A DNA stretch of 64,000 nt from Oscillospiraceae bacterium (GCA_020025575.1 JAHHRW010000003.1:143572-207571), one strand, 5' to 3'; positions 52,052 to 62,470 are shown, numbered from the stretch's first letter. Notes: a model not told the origin generated them from the letters alone. Made by a program: numbers and translations.

Positions 52052-53641
52052 ATGAATACAGATCATGACAGCAAATGGGAACAGCGGTATGCTGCCATCC
52101 CAAAACCAATGAAAGTCGCATTTTATTCTTGTATGATCATTGGTTTACTGGTTCATTTATTTGCTTTTACAAACATCATCCCAAATTCTGATGGTTTGAG
52201 CCGTGTATACGATACACAGCAAATGACTATATCAGGACGATGGTTTTTGCACTACGCCTCTATGATCCATGGCTATATTCAAGCACCTTCCCTCATTGGA
52301 GTCCTATCCCTTTTGTTTCTGGGACTGAGTGCCTCCATGGTAACCGATTTAATCAAACTACGCAAAACTTCTTCTGCCATTGCTTGCGGGGCATTCTTGG
52401 CTGTATTTCCATCTATGGCATACACCTATTTATACATGTTCACCGCATCGGCCTATACCTTTGGGATTTTTCTGGCAGTCCTTTCTGTTTGGATCTTCCG
52501 CAAGTATCCGCATGGACAAATCCTTGCTGCCGTTTTTCTCGCATGCGCCATCGGTACTTATCAGGCATATTTTGCGGTTGCTGTGTCCATTGGACTGGTC
52601 TGCGTAATTCTCGACTTACTGGATCCAGACCAACAATTAGATCAGGTTGTTAAAAACGGATTCAGAATGCTTGGCATGATGCTTCTCGGTGCGGTACTGT
52701 ACTACCTTGCGCTTCAAGCATTTCTGCATATAAAGGATTTGTCCCTGCTCAATTACCGTGGAATCGGCGCCATTGGCGGTAGTTTTTCTTTCGGATCGCT
52801 GCTCCATTCTCTTTTGAGTACCTATAAACAGCTGATTTTCTACTTCCTTGTCCCCTACTCCGCATCCTACAATACGATTGTGCTCACCGCTGCCCATTGG
52901 GTGTTCCTGCTTTGCATGGCCACTGCTTTGATTCATCTTCTGAAGGCCAGAAAACACACTGGGAACTGCGGAAGATTTCTATTGTTGATGCTTGCTTTTA
53001 CATTGACACCTATGGCTTTTAATTTCACACAACTACTGTCAGATTCCTCACCAAATATGCGCTATTCTTTCGTATTTGTGTACATCCTTGCCCTCTCCAT
53101 TTTGGATGGTGTATCATTTAAGCGCGAAAAGATCACATCTATTGTTAAAACAGCCACATGCATTTGCTGCAGTCTGATTATTCTAATCAGCGCTCAGATC
53201 ACAAATCTTGCATACACATCTTCTGCAACAGCTCACCGTGCTACCAATGCATTTGCAGCAAATTTGGTGTCCAGAGTCGAACAGACTCCCGGGTACTCCT
53301 CGGATATGGAAGTGGTAATCATCGGAACATTTCCCAGGAAAATCTACCACAGCAGCATTGATGCCTTTAGCATGGTCGAACATTACAGCTGCATGTCAGA
53401 TACGGTCATGCTGCTCAACAAGCATGTGTACTATTATTTGAACAATTGGCTGAATGTTCCTTGGGCTGAGCCAGATGAAAATACCCTAATTGCAATTTCT
53501 GATAGCGAACGCTTTCAGCAGATGCCCCTTTATCCCGACGATGGAAGTGTCGTTATTGACAATCATCAGGTGATTGTCAAGCTTGCACCACGCTATGTTC
53601 CGAAACGCCCCTACGAGGTTGAATACGAAATGCGTCGTTGA
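52052..53641 (+). CDS. GtrII-like polytopic glucosyltransferase/membrane protein
   Basis: About 529 residues with around ten transmembrane helices and a C-terminal soluble part of about 130 residues. The early SDGLSRVYDTQQMTISGRW segment with its acidic residues, the YTYLYMFTASAY and CAIGTYQAYFAVA stretches fit the GtrII (phage-type O-antigen glucosyltransferase) family. Likely transfers a sugar from a lipid carrier to a cell-surface polymer; acceptor unknown. AAAGGA precedes the ATG at 52052. Monocistronic. No bactoprenol transferase (GtrA/GtrB) is adjacent. Confidence 0.72.
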   Translation: MNTDHDSKWEQRYAAIPKPMKVAFYSCMIIGLLVHLFAFTNIIPNSDGLSRVYDTQQMTISGRWFLHYASMIHGYIQAPSLIGVLSLLFLGLSASMVTDLIKLRKTSSAIACGAFLAVFPSMAYTYLYMFTASAYTFGIFLAVLSVWIFRKYPHGQILAAVFLACAIGTYQAYFAVAVSIGLVCVILDLLDPDQQLDQVVKNGFRMLGMMLLGAVLYYLALQAFLHIKDLSLLNYRGIGAIGGSFSFGSLLHSLLSTYKQLIFYFLVPYSASYNTIVLTAAHWVFLLCMATALIHLLKARKHTGNCGRFLLLMLAFTLTPMAFNFTQLLSDSSPNMRYSFVFVYILALSILDGVSFKREKITSIVKTATCICCSLIILISAQITNLAYTSSATAHRATNAFAANLVSRVEQTPGYSSDMEVVIIGTFPRKIYHSSIDAFSMVEHYSCMSDTVMLLNKHVYYYLNNWLNVPWAEPDENTLIAISDSERFQQMPLYPDDGSVVIDNHQVIVKLAPRYVPKRPYEVEYEMRR

Positions 53642-53653
53642 CGCATCCTTGCA

Positions 53654-53680
53654 AAAGTCCTTCCAAATTGGAAGGACTTT
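53654..53680 (+). terminator. Terminator of the GtrII-like gene
   Basis: A perfect 11-bp stem (AAAGTCCTTCC / GGAAGGACTTT) with a 5-base loop, then CTTCTT. It ends four bases before the cysK -35. Confidence 0.75.
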
Positions 53681-53684
53681 CTTC

Positions 53685-53713
53685 TTGACAATTATTTTTC
53701 TCCATCGTATGAT
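53685..53713 (+). promoter_or_regulatory. Promoter of cysK
   Basis: A perfect TTGACA (53685-53690), 17-base spacer, TATGAT (53708-53713). No T-box, S-box or CymR-like site was seen in the short leader. Confidence 0.8.
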
Positions 53714-53744
53714 ACAGCTAAAGATTTTATGGAGGTAAATACCT

Positions 53745-54677
53745 ATGTCAAATATATTCAGAACTGTAGAGGATCTCATCGGCAACACCCCGCTTGTGGA
53801 ATTGACCCGGTGGGAAACCCAGAACGCACCCAACACCAGAATGCTTGCAAAGCTGGAACGCTTTAATCCCGGCGGTTCCGTTAAGGATCGTGTGGCAAAA
53901 GCTATGCTGGATGATGCCGAATCAAAGGGTCTTTTGAAAGATGGCACCACAATCATAGAACCAACCTCCGGCAATACAGGTATTGGCCTTGCCCTTGTTG
54001 GTGCTGCAAGAGGTTACCGCAGCATCATTGTAATGCCCGAAACAATGAGCATTGAGCGTCAAAAACTGATGATTGCATACGGCGCAGAGTTGGTACTGAC
54101 CCCCGGTTCTGCCGGAATGCGTGGTGCAGTCGAGAAGGCCAAGGAACTAGCCGAGCAGATTCCCAACAGTTTCATTCCCGGGCAGTTTGAGAATCCTGCA
54201 AATGCCCTGGCACACTACCAAACCACAGGACCTGAAATCTGGAATGATACCGATGGTAAAGTGGATATTTTTGTTGCCGGTGTAGGTACCGGGGGAACTG
54301 TCACGGGCGTCGGAAGATTTTTGAAGGAGCAAAAACCGGACATCAAAATCATCGCAGTTGAGCCGGAACGCTCTCCCCTTTTGAGTCAGGGTAAAGCTGG
54401 CCCTCATGGCATTCAGGGAATCGGTGCTAACTTTGTTCCTGAGGTTTTGGATACAGGCATCTATGATGAAGTAATCTGCGTCTCTGACAACGATGCATAT
54501 GCCGCTGCAAGAAAACTCGGAAAGGCAGAAGGCCTTCTGGTTGGTATTTCCTCGGGTGCTGCACTCCATGCTGCTACACAGCTTGCTGCTCGTCCTGAAA
54601 ACGCAGGCAAAACCATTGTTGTTATGCTCCCTGACACCGGTGAGCGCTATCTCTCCACCGCAATGTTTGCAGAATAA
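53745..54677 (+). CDS. cysK: Cysteine synthase A (O-acetylserine sulfhydrylase)
   Basis: PLP enzyme making cysteine from O-acetylserine and sulfide. 310 residues. IGNTPLVEL at the N-terminus, the PLP lysine in NPGGSVKDRVA near residue 45, TSGNTGIGLA, VGTGGTVTGVGRFL and the C-terminal GISSGAAL. GGAGG lies upstream. Single gene between a strong promoter and a terminator, converging on rpoC. Confidence 0.96.
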   Translation: MSNIFRTVEDLIGNTPLVELTRWETQNAPNTRMLAKLERFNPGGSVKDRVAKAMLDDAESKGLLKDGTTIIEPTSGNTGIGLALVGAARGYRSIIVMPETMSIERQKLMIAYGAELVLTPGSAGMRGAVEKAKELAEQIPNSFIPGQFENPANALAHYQTTGPEIWNDTDGKVDIFVAGVGTGGTVTGVGRFLKEQKPDIKIIAVEPERSPLLSQGKAGPHGIQGIGANFVPEVLDTGIYDEVICVSDNDAYAAARKLGKAEGLLVGISSGAALHAATQLAARPENAGKTIVVMLPDTGERYLSTAMFAE

Positions 54678-54678
54678 G

Positions 54679-54712
54679 AAAATCTCCGGAGTTTCACAGC
54701 TCCGGAGATTTT
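54679..54712 (+). terminator. Terminator of cysK
   Basis: A 13-bp stem (AAAATCTCCGGAG / CTCCGGAGATTTT) with an 8-base loop, one base after the cysK stop. T-rich end. Confidence 0.85.
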
Positions 54713-54713
54713 A

Positions 54714-54751
54714 AATTGCCCACACTTCCCGATCGGCAAGTGTGGGCAATT
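54714..54751 (-). terminator. Terminator of rpoC
   Basis: A perfect 14-bp inverted repeat (AATTGCCCACACTT / AAGTGTGGGCAATT) with a 10-base loop, eight bases after the rpoC stop. On the minus strand it runs into TTTAAAA. Confidence 0.75.
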
Positions 54752-54759
54752 CTTATAAT

Positions 54760-57700
54760 TTAGGACTCTACCGTGTTCTCAGCATTTTCCGCAACATGGC
54801 GGGATTCAGGGGTCACACCGGGCTGGAAGTCGCAGTATGCCGTCAAACCGGATCCTGCGGGAATCAGCTTACCAATGATAACATTCTCCTTCAGACCAAC
54901 CAGATGGTCAACCTTGCCACGAATTGCAGCATCCGTCAGTACCTTGGTGGTCTCCTGGAAGGATGCAGCAGACAGGAAGGAGTCGGTAGCCAGAGATGCC
55001 TTTGTAATGCCCAACAGCATTGCAGAGCAGGTAGGCAGAACCAGATCGGTCTCACCTGCGTCAATGCGAGCCTGTACAGCTGCCTCAGCATCTTCAAACT
55101 CAAAGGTATCCACAACGGTACCTGCAAGCAGGTCACTGTCACCAGCATCTTCTACGCGAACCTTACGCATCATCTGACGGATAATAACCTCAATGTGCTT
55201 ATCGTTGATTTCAACGCCCTGCTGACGATACACAGCCTGTACGGACTGCACCAGATAATCCTGAACGGCTTCCGTGCCGGAAATACGCAGAACATCCTGG
55301 GGATACAGCGCACCATCCGTGATGGGTTCACCCTTGTTTACAACCTTGCCATGAGTGACCTTCAGGCCAACAGAATAGGGCACATTGTAGACCTTCACTT
55401 CGCCATCCTGAGCGGTAACGGTAATTGCACGCAGAGGTGTACGATGGGTATTGTCAATGCTGACAACACCAGTGATTTCAGAGATCTGAGCCATCTTCTT
55501 GGGACGGCGTGCCTCAAACAGTTCTTCAACTCTGGGAAGACCCTGCGTGATATCGTCACCAGCAACGCCGCCGGAGTGGAAGGTACGCATGGTCAGCTGA
55601 GTACCAGGCTCACCGATAGACTGTGCTGCAATGATACCAACAGCTTCACCCAGATTTACTTCCTTAGAAGTGGCCAGGTTCATGCCGTAGCACTTCGCAC
55701 AAACACCGCTTCTGGCGCGGCAGCCCAGAATGGTACGGATATAGATCTTATCAATGCCATGAGCCTCGAACTTCTCAGCATCCTCAGGCATCATCAGCTC
55801 ATCCTTGGAGTGCAGCAGCTCACCGGTAACAGGATCCAGCACATCGTGCACAGGATAACGACCGCGGATACGATTGCCGAAGGAATCGATCACATCGCCG
55901 TTCTGAACAACAGCGCCGACCCAGATACCCTTGGTGGTACCACAATCATGCTCACGAATGATAACATCCTGAGAAACGTCGACCATTCGACGGGTCAGGT
56001 AACCAGAGTCAGCAGTACGCAGAGCGGTATCAGCCATGCCCTTTCGAGCACCTCTGGAAGAAATGAAGTATTCCAGAACAGACAGACCTTCACGGAAGTT
56101 TGCCTTAACAGGGATTTCAATGGTACGGCCAGCGGTATCGGCCATCAGACCACGCATACCAGCCAGCTGACGAATCTGAGCCATAGAACCACGAGCACCA
56201 GAGTCAGCCATCATGTAGATGGGGTTGAACTGGTCCAGATTGCCCTGCAGGGCATTGGTAACATCAGCGGTGGTCTTTTCCCACTGCTGAACGGTCAGAC
56301 GGTAACGCTCGTCATTGGTAATGAAACCCTGACGGTAGAACTGGTCAATTTCCAGAACCACCTGCTCCGCATCATGAACCAACTCATATTTCTTCTTAGG
56401 AACGACCATATCCGCAATAGAAACGGAAATAGCACCCTTTGTAGAATACTTATAGCCCAAGGACTTGATGCGGTCAAGCATTTCAGTAGCAACGGTAAAG
56501 CCATGCTTACGGATACACTTGTCAATGATCTTACCCAGCTGTTTCTTGCCAACCAGGAAGTCAATTTCCAGATCAAATTCCTTTGCAGGATTGCTGCGGT
56601 CAACGAATCCCAGATCCTGAGGAATGGGCTCGTTATAAATCAGTCGGCCGATGGTTGCATTGATAATGCGATACTCCATCTTACCGTTGATTTCCTTGCC
56701 ATAGCGAACCAGGATCGGTGCGTGCAGTGCAACATCACCACTTGCATAGGCAGCAATTGCCTCGTCCACGCTGGAGTATGCCAGTTTCGGACGGAAGGTA
56801 GCTTCAGCCTTGCCCTCTTCCTTAGCCTTTGCATTGGCTGCCAGGAACTCATCGGCATCTACCAGTTCGCCCACGGTTAGACCGGTATCGCCAGCATTGG
56901 TAACATAGACTTCCTCAGCACCCTTTTCCACCTTGCCCAGACGGACATAGGTCAGATAGTAAGCACCCAGAATCATATCCTGAGAAGGAACGGTAACAGG
57001 CTTTCCATCCTGAGGACGCAGCAGGTTGTTTGCCGACAGCATCAGGATTCTAGCCTCAGCCTGAGCCTCTGCAGACAGCGGCACATGAATAGCCATCTGG
57101 TCGCCGTCAAAGTCAGCGTTAAATGCAGTACAGCACAGGGGGTGCAGCTTTAGTGCACGACCTTCTACCAGCACAGGCTCAAATGCCTGAATACCCAGAC
57201 GGTGCAGTGTCGGCGCACGGTTCAGCATAACAGGACGATCCTTGATAATGTCATCCAGAGCATCCCAAACCTCGGTCTTGCCCTTGTCAATCATCTTCTT
57301 AGCAGACTTGATGTTGTTTGCCAAGCCATCTGCAACCAGCTTCTTCATGACGAAGGGACGGAACAGCTCGATGGCCATTTCCTTAGGCACACCACACTGA
57401 TACAGCTTCAGCTCAGGGCCGACGACGATAACAGAACGACCGGAATAGTCAACACGCTTACCCAGCAGGTTCTGACGGAAACGGCCCTGCTTGCCCTTCA
57501 GCATATCAGACAGGGACTTCAGTGCACGGTTGTTTGCGCCTGTTACAGCACGGCCACGGCGGCCGTTGTCGATCAGGGCATCCACAGCCTCCTGCAGCAT
57601 ACGCTTTTCATTGCGAATGATGATGTCAGGTGCATTCAGCTGAATCAAACGCTTCAGACGGTTATTACGGTTGATCACACGACGATACAGGTCATTCAGG

Positions 57701-58455
57701 TCAGAGGTAGCGAAACGGCCACCGTCCAGCTGAACCATAGGACGAATATCGGGCGGGATAACAGGCAGTGCATCCATAATCATCCAGCTGGGCTTGTTGC
57801 CGGAAGCGCGGAAAGCCTCTACAACTTCCAAGCGTTTCACAATTCGCAGCTTCTTCTGTGCAGATGCCGTTTCCAGCTCGCTGCGCAGCTGGTTGGACAG
57901 TGCGTCCAAATCCAGCTGCTCCAGCAGTTCCTTAATTGCCTCGGCACCCATACCTGCCTTGAAGTCATTTTCATACTTCTCGCGCATTTCACGGTACTCT
58001 TTTTCCGTGAGCACCTGGTTCACTGCCAGGGGCGTATCACCGGGGTCCGTAACAATATAAGAGGCAAAATACAGAACTTTCTCCAAAATCTTAGGAGAAA
58101 TATCCAGAATCAGACCCATGCGGGAGGGAATGCCCTTAAAATACCAGATATGGCTACAGGGGGCTGCCAGTTCAATGTGACCCATACGCTCACGACGAAC
58201 CTTGGCCTTGGTGACCTCAACGCCGCAGCGATCACAGATTTTGCCCTTGTACTTAATTTTCTTATATTTGCCGCAGTGACACTCCCAGTCCTTGGTCGGT
58301 CCGAAGATCCGCTCACAGTACAGGCCATCACGTTCGGGTTTCAGGGTGCGGTAGTTAATGGTCTCAGGTTTCTTAACTTCACCATAGGACCACTGCCGGA
58401 TCATTTCCGGCGAAGCGATGCCAATCTTAATTGCATCAAAGGTGGCATTTGCCAT
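54760..58455 (-). CDS. rpoC: DNA-directed RNA polymerase beta' subunit
   Basis: About 1231 residues, the Firmicute length. N-terminal zinc ribbon (CHCGKYKKIKYKGKICDRCG), the catalytic NADFDGDQMA triad near residue 460, trigger-loop and bridge-helix region with GARKGMADTALRTADSGYLTRR split around the active site, and the second zinc site CRARSGVCAKCYG. A GTG two codons upstream is ignored: the ATG at 58455 has AAGGAGG seven bases away. It follows rpoB after 12 bases. Confidence 0.97.
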   Translation of the reverse strand: MANATFDAIKIGIASPEMIRQWSYGEVKKPETINYRTLKPERDGLYCERIFGPTKDWECHCGKYKKIKYKGKICDRCGVEVTKAKVRRERMGHIELAAPCSHIWYFKGIPSRMGLILDISPKILEKVLYFASYIVTDPGDTPLAVNQVLTEKEYREMREKYENDFKAGMGAEAIKELLEQLDLDALSNQLRSELETASAQKKLRIVKRLEVVEAFRASGNKPSWMIMDALPVIPPDIRPMVQLDGGRFATSDLNDLYRRVINRNNRLKRLIQLNAPDIIIRNEKRMLQEAVDALIDNGRRGRAVTGANNRALKSLSDMLKGKQGRFRQNLLGKRVDYSGRSVIVVGPELKLYQCGVPKEMAIELFRPFVMKKLVADGLANNIKSAKKMIDKGKTEVWDALDDIIKDRPVMLNRAPTLHRLGIQAFEPVLVEGRALKLHPLCCTAFNADFDGDQMAIHVPLSAEAQAEARILMLSANNLLRPQDGKPVTVPSQDMILGAYYLTYVRLGKVEKGAEEVYVTNAGDTGLTVGELVDADEFLAANAKAKEEGKAEATFRPKLAYSSVDEAIAAYASGDVALHAPILVRYGKEINGKMEYRIINATIGRLIYNEPIPQDLGFVDRSNPAKEFDLEIDFLVGKKQLGKIIDKCIRKHGFTVATEMLDRIKSLGYKYSTKGAISVSIADMVVPKKKYELVHDAEQVVLEIDQFYRQGFITNDERYRLTVQQWEKTTADVTNALQGNLDQFNPIYMMADSGARGSMAQIRQLAGMRGLMADTAGRTIEIPVKANFREGLSVLEYFISSRGARKGMADTALRTADSGYLTRRMVDVSQDVIIREHDCGTTKGIWVGAVVQNGDVIDSFGNRIRGRYPVHDVLDPVTGELLHSKDELMMPEDAEKFEAHGIDKIYIRTILGCRARSGVCAKCYGMNLATSKEVNLGEAVGIIAAQSIGEPGTQLTMRTFHSGGVAGDDITQGLPRVEELFEARRPKKMAQISEITGVVSIDNTHRTPLRAITVTAQDGEVKVYNVPYSVGLKVTHGKVVNKGEPITDGALYPQDVLRISGTEAVQDYLVQSVQAVYRQQGVEINDKHIEVIIRQMMRKVRVEDAGDSDLLAGTVVDTFEFEDAEAAVQARIDAGETDLVLPTCSAMLLGITKASLATDSFLSAASFQETTKVLTDAAIRGKVDHLVGLKENVIIGKLIPAGSGLTAYCDFQPGVTPESRHVAENAENTVES

Positions 58456-58467
58456 TGTCACGCCTCC

Positions 58468-61400
58468 TTATTCTTCTGTGGTGTCAGCGTCGGCATCAGC
58501 CAGACCGCCAAACACATCCATAATATCTTCAGGGCTGTCCTCATCAATACCGAAACCGGAATCCAGAACCTCATTGGTATCGGTCACGATTTCCTCGTGG
58601 GTTTCGGTTGCGCAGATGACATCCTCATCCTCGTCCTCGTCCTTCAGCTCGATCTCGTTGCCGTTTTCATCCAGTACACGGATATCCAAACACAGAGACT
58701 GCAGTTCCTTAACCAGAACCTTAAAGGATTCGGGCACGCCGGGAGCGGGAATATTGTTGCCCTTAACAATTGCTTCGTAAGTCTTCACACGACCGGTAAC
58801 ATCGTCAGACTTGACAGTCAGAATTTCCTGCAGGGTATAAGCAGCACCGTAAGCCTCCAGAGCCCAAACTTCCATTTCGCCGAAACGCTGGCCGCCGAAC
58901 TGTGCCTTACCACCCAGAGGCTGCTGGGTAACCAGGGAGTACGGGCCGGTAGAACGGGCATGGATCTTATCATCAACCAGATGGTGAAGTTTCAGGTAGT
59001 AGGGGTAGCCAACGGTAACCAGGTTATCGAAGGGCTCACCGGTACGGCCATCATACAGGACAGTCTTGCCATCCTCACGCAGGCCGGCCAGTTTCAGGGT
59101 ATCACGGATGTCCTTCTCGTTTGCGCCATCAAAGACAGGGGTTGCAACCTTCCAACCCAGAGTCTTCGCAGCGTAGCCAAGGTGGACTTCCAAAACCTGA
59201 CCGATGTTCATACGAGAAGGAACGCCCAGAGGGTTCAGAACCACATCCAGAGGCGTGCCATCAGGCAGGAACGGCATATCTTCTTCAGGCAGAACGCGGG
59301 AAACAACACCCTTGTTACCGTGACGGCCTGCCATCTTATCGCCCACAGAAATCTTACGTTTCTGGGCAATATAAACGCGAACAGACTTATTGACGCCGGG
59401 AGCCAGCTCATCGCCATTCTCCTTGGTGAAAATCTTAACATCCACGACGATGCCGCTTTCACCATGGGGCACCTTCAAAGAGGTGTCACGGACTTCTCTT
59501 GCCTTTTCACCGAAGATTGCGCGCAGCAGGCGCTCTTCGGGAGTCAGTTCGGTTTCACCCTTAGGTGTAACCTTACCAACCAGATAATCACCGGAATGGA
59601 CTTCAGCACCGATACGAATAATGCCGTTTTCATCCAGATCCTTCAGGGTATCCTCACCGACATTGGGGATATCACGAGTAATTTCCTCAGGTCCAAGCTT
59701 GGTGTCCCGGGATTCCGTCTCGTGTTCTTCAATGTGGATAGAGGTGAACACATCCTCACGAACCAGACGTTCGTTCAGCAGGATGGCGTCCTCGTAGTTG
59801 TAACCTTCCCAGGTAACAAATCCGATCAGGACATTCTTACCCAGTGCAACTTCACCCTGAGAAGTTGAAGGACCGTCTGCAATGATCTGCTCAGTTGTGA
59901 CACGCTCGCCAGCCTCAACGATGGGACGCTGGTTCACACAGGTACCTGCGTTGCTGCGTGCAAACTTGGTCAGCTTGTAATCTTCCACATGACCGTCGTC
60001 ATAACGAACAGAGATCTTGTCAGCAGAAACAGAGGAAATGACACCGTCTCCTGCAGCCTTGATACAGACCTCAGAGTCCACAGCGGAGCGATGCTCCATG
60101 CCGGTAGCAACGATAGGTGCTTCGGTAGTCAGCAGAGGCACGGCCTGACGCTGCATGTTTGCGCCCATCAGTGCACGGTTTGCGTCATCGTTCTGCAGGA
60201 AGGGAATGAACGCAGTTGCCACGGAAACCATCATTCTGGGAGATACATCGATGTAGTCGATCACGTTACGGTCAACTTCGATGATTTCATTACGATGGCG
60301 GCAGGTGATACGTGCATTGGCCAGGCAGCCATTCTCATCCAGAGGCTCATTTGCCTGCGCAATGTAATAATCATCTTCCACATCAGCAGTCATATATTCC
60401 ACTTCGCGTGTGACAAAACCAGTCTGCTTGTCCACTTTGCGGTAGGGAGCCTCCACAAAACCAAAGTCATTGATCTTTGCAAAGGTAGCCAAATAGTTGA
60501 TCAGACCGATGTTCGGGCCTTCAGGAGTCTCGATGGGACACATACGACCATAGTGGGTGTAGTGAACGTCTCGAACATCAAAGGATGCACGCTCTCTGCT
60601 CAAACCACCAGGACCCAGAGCGGACAGACGACGCTTGTGGGTCAGCTCTGCCAGAGGGTTGTTCTGATCCATGAACTGGGACAAGGGGCTGGAACCAAAG
60701 AATTCCTTGATAACAGCGGTCACAGGACGGATATTGATCAGGCTCTGGGGCGTGACAGCGTCCAGATCCTGAACGGTCATACGCTCACGGATCACACGAT
60801 CCAGACGACTGAAACCAATGCGGAACTGGTTCTGCAGCAGCTCGCCAACGCAGCGCAGGCGGCGGTTGCCCAGATGGTCAATATCGTCAGGGATACCAAC
60901 ACCCATCGCAACACAGTTCAGGTAGTTGATAGATGCCAGGATATCATCCACAATGATGTGCTTGGGGATCAGATCATCCATGCGCTCCACAATGGCATCT
61001 TCCCAGCCATCGGCAGGAACAGTGTCCAGCATTTCCTTCAGGACGGAGAAACGAACTTTTTCCTTAATGCCATATTCAGCAGGATCAAAGTCAACAAACT
61101 TGGACATATCCACCATGTCATTGGAGAATACCTTGACCAGCTGATCGCCAACCTGCAGCACAGCGCTGTTAACACCGCGATCACTGATTTCATGGGCACG
61201 GTTACGGTCAATGACCTCGCCGGGCATAACCAGGATCTCACCGGTCATGGGATCAACAATGGGCTCAGCCACAACCTGGCCGGACAGGCGGCTCCAGATG
61301 TCCATCTTTTTATTGAACTTATAGCGGCCAACCTTGCTGACATCGTAGCGGCGAGCATCAAAGAGCAGGCCTTCCAGATGTGCAGTAGCCGTTTCCACCG

Positions 61401-62151
61401 TGGGAGGCTCACCGGGACGCAGACGACGGTAAATCTCCAGCAGGGATTCTTCCTTGGTCTTGCAAGGATCCTTCTCAATGGTTGCCAGAATGCGGGGATC
61501 GTCACCGAACAGTTCTCTGATCTCCTCATCGGTGTTAACACCCATTGCACGAATCAGGCATGTAATGGGCAGCTTACGGTTCTTGTCGATACGGACCCAG
61601 AACACGTTGGATGCATCCGTTTCATATTCCAGCCATGCACCACGGTAAGGAATAACGGTAGCAGTATAGGTGTGCTGATCCGCTTTATCCACCTCGTGTC
61701 CGTAGTACATACCAGGAGAACGAACGATCTGGGAAACAATGACACGCTCAGCACCGTTGATGACAAAGGTACCGCCGTTGGTCATAATGGGGAAATCACC
61801 CATGAAGATTTCCTGTTCTTTGATTTCATTGGTTTCGGTGTTACGCAAACGGACCCGAACCTTGATGGGTCTTGCATAGGTGGCGTCGCGCTCTCTGCAC
61901 TCTTCAATGGTATATTTGGGCTTCTCGTCCATGGAAAAATCCAGGAAACTCAGCTCAAGCTTACCAGAGAAATCAGTGATGGAGCCAACATCCTTGAAAA
62001 CTTCCCGCAGGCCCTCATCCAGAAACCACTTATAGGAGTCCTTCTGGATCTTAAGCATATTGGGCATTTCCAAGATCTCTTCATACTTTGCGTAGCTCTT
62101 ACGCACGGTCTTGCCAAACAACTGGTCCTTGACCATTGCCATATGGATCAT
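58468..62151 (-). CDS. rpoB: DNA-directed RNA polymerase beta subunit
   Basis: About 1227 residues. Conserved parts: KDSYKWFLDEGL at the N-terminus, the rifampicin region (SSPLSQFMDQNNPLAELTHKRRLSALGPGGLSRERA, a sensitive-type sequence by eye), GHNKG-equivalent AGRHGNKGV and the C-terminal clamp. An open frame extends to 62292, but it would run over the leader. I take the ATG at 62151, which has AAAGG five bases before it. An acidic, low-complexity C-terminal tail rich in Asp/Glu is present. Operon with rpoC. rplJ-rplL are not upstream. Confidence 0.96.
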   Translation of the reverse strand: MIHMAMVKDQLFGKTVRKSYAKYEEILEMPNMLKIQKDSYKWFLDEGLREVFKDVGSITDFSGKLELSFLDFSMDEKPKYTIEECRERDATYARPIKVRVRLRNTETNEIKEQEIFMGDFPIMTNGGTFVINGAERVIVSQIVRSPGMYYGHEVDKADQHTYTATVIPYRGAWLEYETDASNVFWVRIDKNRKLPITCLIRAMGVNTDEEIRELFGDDPRILATIEKDPCKTKEESLLEIYRRLRPGEPPTVETATAHLEGLLFDARRYDVSKVGRYKFNKKMDIWSRLSGQVVAEPIVDPMTGEILVMPGEVIDRNRAHEISDRGVNSAVLQVGDQLVKVFSNDMVDMSKFVDFDPAEYGIKEKVRFSVLKEMLDTVPADGWEDAIVERMDDLIPKHIIVDDILASINYLNCVAMGVGIPDDIDHLGNRRLRCVGELLQNQFRIGFSRLDRVIRERMTVQDLDAVTPQSLINIRPVTAVIKEFFGSSPLSQFMDQNNPLAELTHKRRLSALGPGGLSRERASFDVRDVHYTHYGRMCPIETPEGPNIGLINYLATFAKINDFGFVEAPYRKVDKQTGFVTREVEYMTADVEDDYYIAQANEPLDENGCLANARITCRHRNEIIEVDRNVIDYIDVSPRMMVSVATAFIPFLQNDDANRALMGANMQRQAVPLLTTEAPIVATGMEHRSAVDSEVCIKAAGDGVISSVSADKISVRYDDGHVEDYKLTKFARSNAGTCVNQRPIVEAGERVTTEQIIADGPSTSQGEVALGKNVLIGFVTWEGYNYEDAILLNERLVREDVFTSIHIEEHETESRDTKLGPEEITRDIPNVGEDTLKDLDENGIIRIGAEVHSGDYLVGKVTPKGETELTPEERLLRAIFGEKAREVRDTSLKVPHGESGIVVDVKIFTKENGDELAPGVNKSVRVYIAQKRKISVGDKMAGRHGNKGVVSRVLPEEDMPFLPDGTPLDVVLNPLGVPSRMNIGQVLEVHLGYAAKTLGWKVATPVFDGANEKDIRDTLKLAGLREDGKTVLYDGRTGEPFDNLVTVGYPYYLKLHHLVDDKIHARSTGPYSLVTQQPLGGKAQFGGQRFGEMEVWALEAYGAAYTLQEILTVKSDDVTGRVKTYEAIVKGNNIPAPGVPESFKVLVKELQSLCLDIRVLDENGNEIELKDEDEDEDVICATETHEEIVTDTNEVLDSGFGIDEDSPEDIMDVFGGLADADADTTEE

Positions 62152-62321
62152 CACAGCCTTTCTTTCGGCCAAAAGCCGGAATAATGTGTTGTTAAACGTG
62201 ATACGCTTGGATCGGTTGTATGTTTTTAAATTCTCACACTTGACAACCAATCTTCCCTGTGCTAATATGTCCGTGCATGATGGGATAACCATGAGGGCAT
62301 ACTATCACAGTATGGAGTACA

Positions 62322-62350
62322 ATCTTATCACATCTTCTTTTTTTTGTCAA
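62322..62350 (-). promoter_or_regulatory. Promoter of rpoBC
   Basis: Minus-strand TTGACA (62345-62350), 17-base spacer, TAAGAT (62322-62327). It leaves a leader of about 165 bases before the rpoB start, containing small hairpins (for example CATACT / AGTATG). Confidence 0.75.
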
Positions 62351-62429
62351 GTGATTCTCATGAAAGTTCGGCATTATTTCCCATAATATTCTATATTTTA
62401 TTTTGGGCTTATGTTTTTTAGATAACCAG

Positions 62430-62458
62430 TTGACAAACACAGCTAGCGGCTGTATAAT
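62430..62458 (+). promoter_or_regulatory. Consensus promoter of the tRNA-Leu gene
   Basis: A perfect TTGACA (62430-62435), 17-base spacer, perfect TATAAT (62453-62458), 12 bases before the tRNA. Divergent from the rpoB promoter. Confidence 0.88.
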
Positions 62459-62470
62459 ATCTAAGAATTT

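Noticed and set aside
54742..62184. Three long plus-strand frames (712, 888 and 731 residues) across rpoC and rpoB
   Set aside because: Antisense shadows of rpoBC. They mirror its codon bias and lack starts with a Shine-Dalgarno sequence.
62152..62292. N-terminal extension of rpoB
   Set aside because: The extra 47 residues do not look like RpoB and have no ribosome site. The ATG at 62151 has AAAGG at proper spacing.
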